Assembly: GCF_007097265.1 (NCBI RefSeq)
Contig: NZ_VJZP01000028.1
Coordinates: forward strand, 1-56,913
Length of the DNA stretch: 56,913 nt
Direction of reading: 5' to 3'
DNA from: Flavobacterium gawalongense
GTDB taxonomy: Bacteria > Bacteroidota > Bacteroidia > Flavobacteriales > Flavobacteriaceae
The notes below the pieces were generated by a model, which searched no databases, was not told the origin of the DNA, and saw nothing but the letters and a program-made list of their open reading frames with translations. Below are positions 53,881-56,913 of the stretch, one piece after another. Each line of letters starts with the position of its first letter. Position 1 is the first letter of the stretch. A program made the translations under genes and the position numbers.

Positions 53881-53937
53881 AAAGTAATCAGTATTCAGTT
53901 TTTAGATTGAATAGCAAATTTAAAATTAAATAGTAGT

Positions 53938-54387
53938 ATGAGTTTATCAGTACAGATCATGGACGAAATGAAAACCGCCATGAGAGCCAAAGATACAGTA
54001 GCATTAGAAGCTTTAAGAGCGATTAAATCAGAAATCCTATTAGCCCAAACAGCAACAGGATCTAAAGAAGAAATTACAGCAGAAGAGGAGATAAAATTGC
54101 TTCAAAAATTGGTAAAAACACGTAAGGATAGCGCAAAGATTTTTACAGAACAAAACCGTTTGGATTTGGCCGAACCAGAATTAGCTCAAATTGCAGTAAT
54201 CGAAAAATTCTTACCGGCACAATTAAGCGAAGTAGAAGTAGAAACAGTGATTGCAAAAATCATCGCCGAAACTGGAGCTGCAGGTATTGCTTCAATGGGA
54301 AAAGTTATGGGATTAGCTGCTGCACAATTAGGCGGAACTGCTGAGGGAAAAACCATTTCTACAATAGTTAAAAAATTATTGACATAA
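53938..54387 (+). CDS. GatB/YqeY domain-containing protein
   Basis: The 149-residue protein is a YqeY domain, the alpha-helical C-terminal module also found on GatB, where it binds tRNA. Visible features are MDEMKTAMRAKDTVALEALRAIKSEI, ITAEEEIKLLQKLVKTRKDSAKIF, KFLPAQLSEVEVE and GKVMGLAAAQLGGTAEGK. The stand-alone protein's exact role is not known. It lies immediately upstream of tRNA-Arg with a perfect 18-bp inverted repeat between them. Confidence 0.93.
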   Translation: MSLSVQIMDEMKTAMRAKDTVALEALRAIKSEILLAQTATGSKEEITAEEEIKLLQKLVKTRKDSAKIFTEQNRLDLAEPELAQIAVIEKFLPAQLSEVEVETVIAKIIAETGAAGIASMGKVMGLAAAQLGGTAEGKTISTIVKKLLT

Positions 54388-54399
54388 AAAATAGATTGC

Positions 54400-54440
54400 T
54401 GATTAACGATTTTATATCATAAATATAAAATCGTTAATCA
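54400..54440 (+). repeat. Perfect 18-bp inverted repeat between yqeY and tRNA-Arg
   Basis: TGATTAACGATTTTATAT at 54400-54417 is fully complementary to 54423-54440 across a 5-nt loop. It lacks a T run, so it is not a standard terminator. It ends 16 nt before the tRNA, where a promoter or RNase processing site would be expected. Confidence 0.85.
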
Positions 54441-54456
54441 ACATTTAAAATTATAA

Positions 54457-54530
54457 GACTGCGTAGTTCAACTGGATAGAATATCAGATTTCGACTCTGA
54501 GGGTTGCAGGTTCGAACCCTGCCGCGGTCA
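54457..54530 (+). tRNA. tRNA-Arg(TCG)
   Basis: The cloverleaf has acceptor GACTGCG/CGCGGTC, D stem GTTC/GAAT, anticodon stem TCAGA/TCTGA with loop TTTCGAC (anticodon TCG, reading CGA), and T loop TTCGAAC on stem GCAGG/CCTGC. The discriminator is A and CCA is not encoded. Confidence 0.96.
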
Positions 54531-54649
54531 CGAATAAATAGAATAGGATAGAAAAAATATCAAGCTCGCTTGGAATAATTTTTTCTATCCTATTCTATTT
54601 TCAAAGCGGAGCTTTGAAGGTAGGACGAAGTCAACCCTGCCGCGGTCAC
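54515..54649 (+). other. Duplicated tRNA-Arg 3' end enclosing two hairpins (possible attachment-site remnant)
   Basis: AACCCTGCCGCGGTCAC at 54515-54531 (T arm and acceptor end of the tRNA) recurs exactly at 54633-54649, and the match continues for six more bases with one mismatch. Between the copies are a long hairpin (54537-54599) and an 8-bp hairpin (54600-54618). Direct repeats of a tRNA 3' end are what tyrosine recombinase integration leaves behind, but the distance is only 118 bp and no integrase is present. Confidence 0.7.
54537..54599 (+). terminator. Long hairpin terminator after tRNA-Arg
   Basis: The left arm (54537-54560) and right arm (54575-54599) are complementary over 24 bp with one bulge. 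The centre of each arm is GAATAGGATAG or its complement. A T-rich tract lies in the right arm. Confidence 0.8.
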
Positions 54650-54702
54650 AAATAAGCGAAAATGCTTCAAAATAATTTCAAGTAAACTTGATTATTTTGG
54701 AG

Positions 54703-54710
54703 TATTTTTG
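54703..54710 (+). promoter_or_regulatory. -7 element that decides the MtfA-like start
   Basis: TATTTTTG matches TAnnTTTG. It lies downstream of the longer start at 54688 and 22 nt before the ATG at 54733, supporting the latter. An AAAAGGAGA-like site is also just upstream of the chosen ATG. Confidence 0.6.
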
Positions 54711-54732
54711 TTTTAAAAGGAGACAAAAAAAT

Positions 54733-55542
54733 ATGACAGAACAACTTCTTATTTCCGTATTGTTTGGGATATTATTCCTTCTAATAATTATTTTTAGAGT
54801 TCTGGAACCTGCTAACCTCTTACTATTCAATAAGCCACTTTATATTCATTGGTATCCTTTATCCAAGAAATTAAAATTAAACCAACGACAAATTTTAGTA
54901 AATGAATTTCCATTTTATAATAGGCTTTCCGCTAAAAGGAAAATGTATTTTGAACATAGGGTGAAAGAGTTTATTTCGAACTATCAGTTCATAGGTAACG
55001 AAATTGTCATTACGGAACAAATGCAAATGCTGATTGCAGGAACTTATGTGATGTTGACTTTTGGAATGAGAAATTATCTTGTGAGTTTGTTTGCCAAAAT
55101 AATAATTTATCCTTCTAGTTATTATTCCACCGTAAATCAAGCCTATCATAAAGGAGAGTTCAACCCAAGAATGAAAGCGATAGTTTTTTCGTGGGAAGAT
55201 TTCTTATTGGGGCATGCGACTTCAAATGACAATATTAATCTTGGTCTACATGAATTTTCCCATGTGTTGCATTTTCATTGCTTAAAAAGCAATGATCCAA
55301 GTGCCATTATCTTTTTTGATGAATTTAATGAAGTGATGAAATATTACAACGATCCAATTTTAAATAATGAGCTAATCCAGAAAGGGTATTTTAGGTTGTA
55401 TGCTTATGAAAATCAATTTGAATTTTTATCGGTAATCTTGGAACATTTTTTTGAAACGCCTCATGTTTTTAAAATGGCGCATCCTGAATTATACAAACAT
55501 ATTGCTGTAATGATTAATTTTAAAGAGAAGTATTTAAATTAA
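54733..55542 (+). CDS. MtfA-like zinc-dependent peptidase (M90 family)
   Basis: The 269-residue protein starts with a membrane helix (MTEQLLISVLFGILFLLIIIFRV). The zinc motif is HEFSH in LGLHEFSHVLHF and a following acidic residue in SVILEHFFETP could be the third ligand, as in the MtfA/glucose-regulated peptidase family. FPFYNRLSAKRKMYFEHRVKEFISN is the typical family block. In enterobacteria MtfA responds to glucose via Mlc, but no Mlc is seen here. Start choice is explained by the promoter element at 54703-54710. Confidence 0.88.
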   Translation: MTEQLLISVLFGILFLLIIIFRVLEPANLLLFNKPLYIHWYPLSKKLKLNQRQILVNEFPFYNRLSAKRKMYFEHRVKEFISNYQFIGNEIVITEQMQMLIAGTYVMLTFGMRNYLVSLFAKIIIYPSSYYSTVNQAYHKGEFNPRMKAIVFSWEDFLLGHATSNDNINLGLHEFSHVLHFHCLKSNDPSAIIFFDEFNEVMKYYNDPILNNELIQKGYFRLYAYENQFEFLSVILEHFFETPHVFKMAHPELYKHIAVMINFKEKYLN

Positions 55543-55975
55543 AGTAAAAGCTTTTCAAACGTCATTTTTTAGAATCTTTTTGCTTTTTTAAATCAGCATA
55601 GTTATGTTTGATTTTCAATTTTTATAATTTCGAATTTTTTAATAAGTACTTTTCGATAAAAAACTGTCTGTCAGTTTCTAAAAAGAAAATCGTTGTGTAA
55701 AATGAAATAACAATACCATATTTTTATATATTTGTCTAAAATTGTAAAAAATCATTTGATATTCAGAAAAAATGATATTAACTCTACAAGAAATAACAAT
55801 TACTACACGATTGAAATTATAATAAATCAGTATGTATTTTTGAAACTTTAAAAAAGTCTATATCTAACTACATAAATTATTTTATACATATTGGTCTACA
55901 AAAATCAAGTATAATAACAATTGATTTTTGGTCTAAATATCGTATGTTTATTTTTATAAATTAACCATAAATTCT
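55543..55975. other. 433-bp AT-rich intergenic region before the sugar-sensor gene
   Basis: It has a promoter-like TTG-N21-TATTTTTG at 55811-55842 and a second -7-like TATATTTG at 55727-55734. A short stem (AAACTG/CAGTTT near 55662-55679) may follow the peptidase gene. I see no ORF of note. Confidence 0.5.
55811..55842 (+). promoter_or_regulatory. Putative promoter for the sensor gene
   Basis: TTG at 55811-55813 and TATTTTTG at 55835-55842 are separated by 21 nt, fitting the Bacteroidota consensus. The leader would be about 130 nt. Confidence 0.55.
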
Positions 55976-56913
55976 ATGTTAAGAGGGTCCTGTCTCATAC
56001 TATTATTAAGTTTTATAGCTATACTAATTTCCTGTAATTCATCAGAAAACGATAGGAAAAAAATTTCTATTGGATTTTCACAAAGTGTTGGTGACGATAT
56101 TTGGAGAACATCGATGAATCATGCGATGGAGGTGGAAGCTTCACTTCATCCAGAAATTAGCTTGAAGATTTATAATGCCAATAGAAAAGCAAAAAAGCAG
56201 ATTGATGATATAGAAAGGATGATTAAAGATAAAACTAGTATTATAATAGTTTCTCCTTTTGAATCGGACTCTATTGTTCCCGTAATAGAGAAGGCCAAAG
56301 CTAATGGAATTCCAGTAATCATAGTGGATAGAAAAGCAAATACTCCAAATTATACAGCATTTTTGGGAGCAGACAATATTGAAGTGGGACGATTCGCCGG
56401 AAAACATATCGTTTCAATTTCGAACGGACATGCCAATGTGATTGAAATTAATGGAGATCTTAATACTTCACCTGGTTTAGAAAGAAGTTTGGGGTTTAAA
56501 CAAATTGTCAAGCAATATCCTGGTATTAAAGTTTTTACTATTGATTCAGATGATTTTGGACATCCTAAAACAAACTATATAAAGTTATTAGATAGTTTGC
56601 CTAACATAGGTTATGTATATGCTTTTAATGACATGATAGCATACAACGCATGGAAAATTGCTAAAAATAAAGGATTAGAGAAAAAAATAAAATTTATAGG
56701 GGTTGATGGCCTGAATGGTCCATTTGGAGGGATTCAATTAGTTAAGGATGGAGTTTTAGAAGCCACTGTTTTATATCCAACAGGCGGTAGCGAAGCTATC
56801 AAGCTTGCATTGAGAATAGCCAATAAAGAGATTGTTCCTAAAAATAACAAGTTGAATACCATATTGATAGATTCTCTTAATGCGGATATAATGAGTAATC
56901 AATTTGATAAAAT
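55976..56913 (+). CDS. Periplasmic sugar-binding-domain sensor/regulator (partial, 5' end)
   Basis: The frame is open to the window edge, so only about 312 residues are seen. A signal or lipobox-like N-terminus (LSFIAILISCNSS) is followed by a ribose-binding-protein-type type I periplasmic domain: KKISIGFSQSVGDDIWRTSM, IIIVSPFESDSIVPVIEKA, IPVIIVDRKANTPNYTAFLGADNIEVGRFAGKHI (in parts), FNDMIAYNAW and FIGVDGLNGPFGGIQLV. The end, TILIDSLNADIMSNQFDK, resembles the junction of Bacteroidota hybrid two-component or AraC-type regulators with a sugar-sensing domain (BT1754 type), so a membrane-spanning helix and a kinase or DNA-binding part probably follow. That continuation is inferred. Confidence 0.8.
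   Translation, partial: MLRGSCLILLLSFIAILISCNSSENDRKKISIGFSQSVGDDIWRTSMNHAMEVEASLHPEISLKIYNANRKAKKQIDDIERMIKDKTSIIIVSPFESDSIVPVIEKAKANGIPVIIVDRKANTPNYTAFLGADNIEVGRFAGKHIVSISNGHANVIEINGDLNTSPGLERSLGFKQIVKQYPGIKVFTIDSDDFGHPKTNYIKLLDSLPNIGYVYAFNDMIAYNAWKIAKNKGLEKKIKFIGVDGLNGPFGGIQLVKDGVLEATVLYPTGGSEAIKLALRIANKEIVPKNNKLNTILIDSLNADIMSNQFDK

Larger units (their letters stand above)
53617..53937. other. 321-bp intergenic region after ftsZ
   Basis: It holds the ftsZ terminator at 53638-53677 and the structured element at 53757-53880. No ORF is credible. Confidence 0.6.

Noticed and set aside
54688..54732. Longer start of the MtfA-like peptidase
   Set aside because: The -7 element at 54703-54710 lies inside this segment, so transcription would begin downstream of it.

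Overview
The window is AT-rich chromosomal DNA from a gliding flavobacterium (Bacteroidota, most likely genus Flavobacterium). The evidence is lineage-specific gene families (gldB, gldC, DUF5103, two DUF5916 proteins, DUF6702), many upstream regions with the Bacteroidota -7 element TAnnTTTG, A-rich leaders instead of strong Shine-Dalgarno sites, and a Bacteroidota-type dcw cluster. No phage, insertion sequence, CRISPR array or defence island was recognised. The interest lies mainly in small repeats, unusual gene variants and short unannotated elements.

Layout. 1-15.2 kb is mostly minus strand: proline catabolism (pruA), an exported citrullinase/DDAH-like protein beside an unknown seven-helix membrane protein, apaG, DUF5103, a methyltransferase, a GxxExxY (PD-(D/E)XK-like) gene inside a 30-bp inverted repeat, map, gpmI and two tandem DUF5916 proteins. 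15.4-19.3 kb has two different L,D-transpeptidases that converge and overlap, a GNAT acetyltransferase, two identical tRNA-Gly(TCC) genes and pepE. 19.4-24.7 kb is a run of secreted proteins: three paralogous carboxypeptidase-regulatory-like proteins, a 130-bp tandem repeat, DUF6702 and an M1 metallopeptidase. 24.8-30.2 kb has tatA, a PAP2 phosphatase, an O-methyltransferase, rlmN, a 253-bp inverted-repeat element, a lipoprotein and a polyprenyl diphosphate synthase.

30.4-37.2 kb carries an ECF sigma factor lacking region 4, a dnaG primase lacking its zinc ligands, a NarL-type response regulator, nadE, gldB-gldC (gliding motility / type IX secretion), engB and an alpha/beta hydrolase. 37.5-53.6 kb is the division and cell wall cluster: mraZ, rsmH, ftsL, ftsI, murE, mraY, murD, ftsW, murG, a 49-codon ORF, murC, ftsQ, ftsA, ftsZ. 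A triple 10-bp MraZ operator lies in front. 53.9-56.9 kb has a YqeY protein, tRNA-Arg(TCG) followed by a duplicated tRNA 3' end, an MtfA-like peptidase, and the start of a sugar-sensing periplasmic-binding-domain protein that runs off the window.

How the genes work together. The dcw genes make UDP-MurNAc-peptide, lipid I and lipid II, and assemble the Z ring and septal synthase; MraZ probably autoregulates the cluster. The L,D-transpeptidases remodel the same wall, and the polyprenyl synthase and PAP2 protein belong to isoprenoid and lipid-phosphate metabolism. Many envelope proteins are exported by Sec or as lipoproteins, as expected of a gliding bacterium.

The observations most worth a second look are the inverted-repeat-bounded GxxExxY gene, the inverted-repeat element abutting rlmN, the region-2-only sigma gene, the zinc-less primase, the TatA repeat kept identical through synonymous changes only, the 49-aa ORF between murG and murC, the tRNA-Arg 3' duplication, and several palindromic intergenic repeats.
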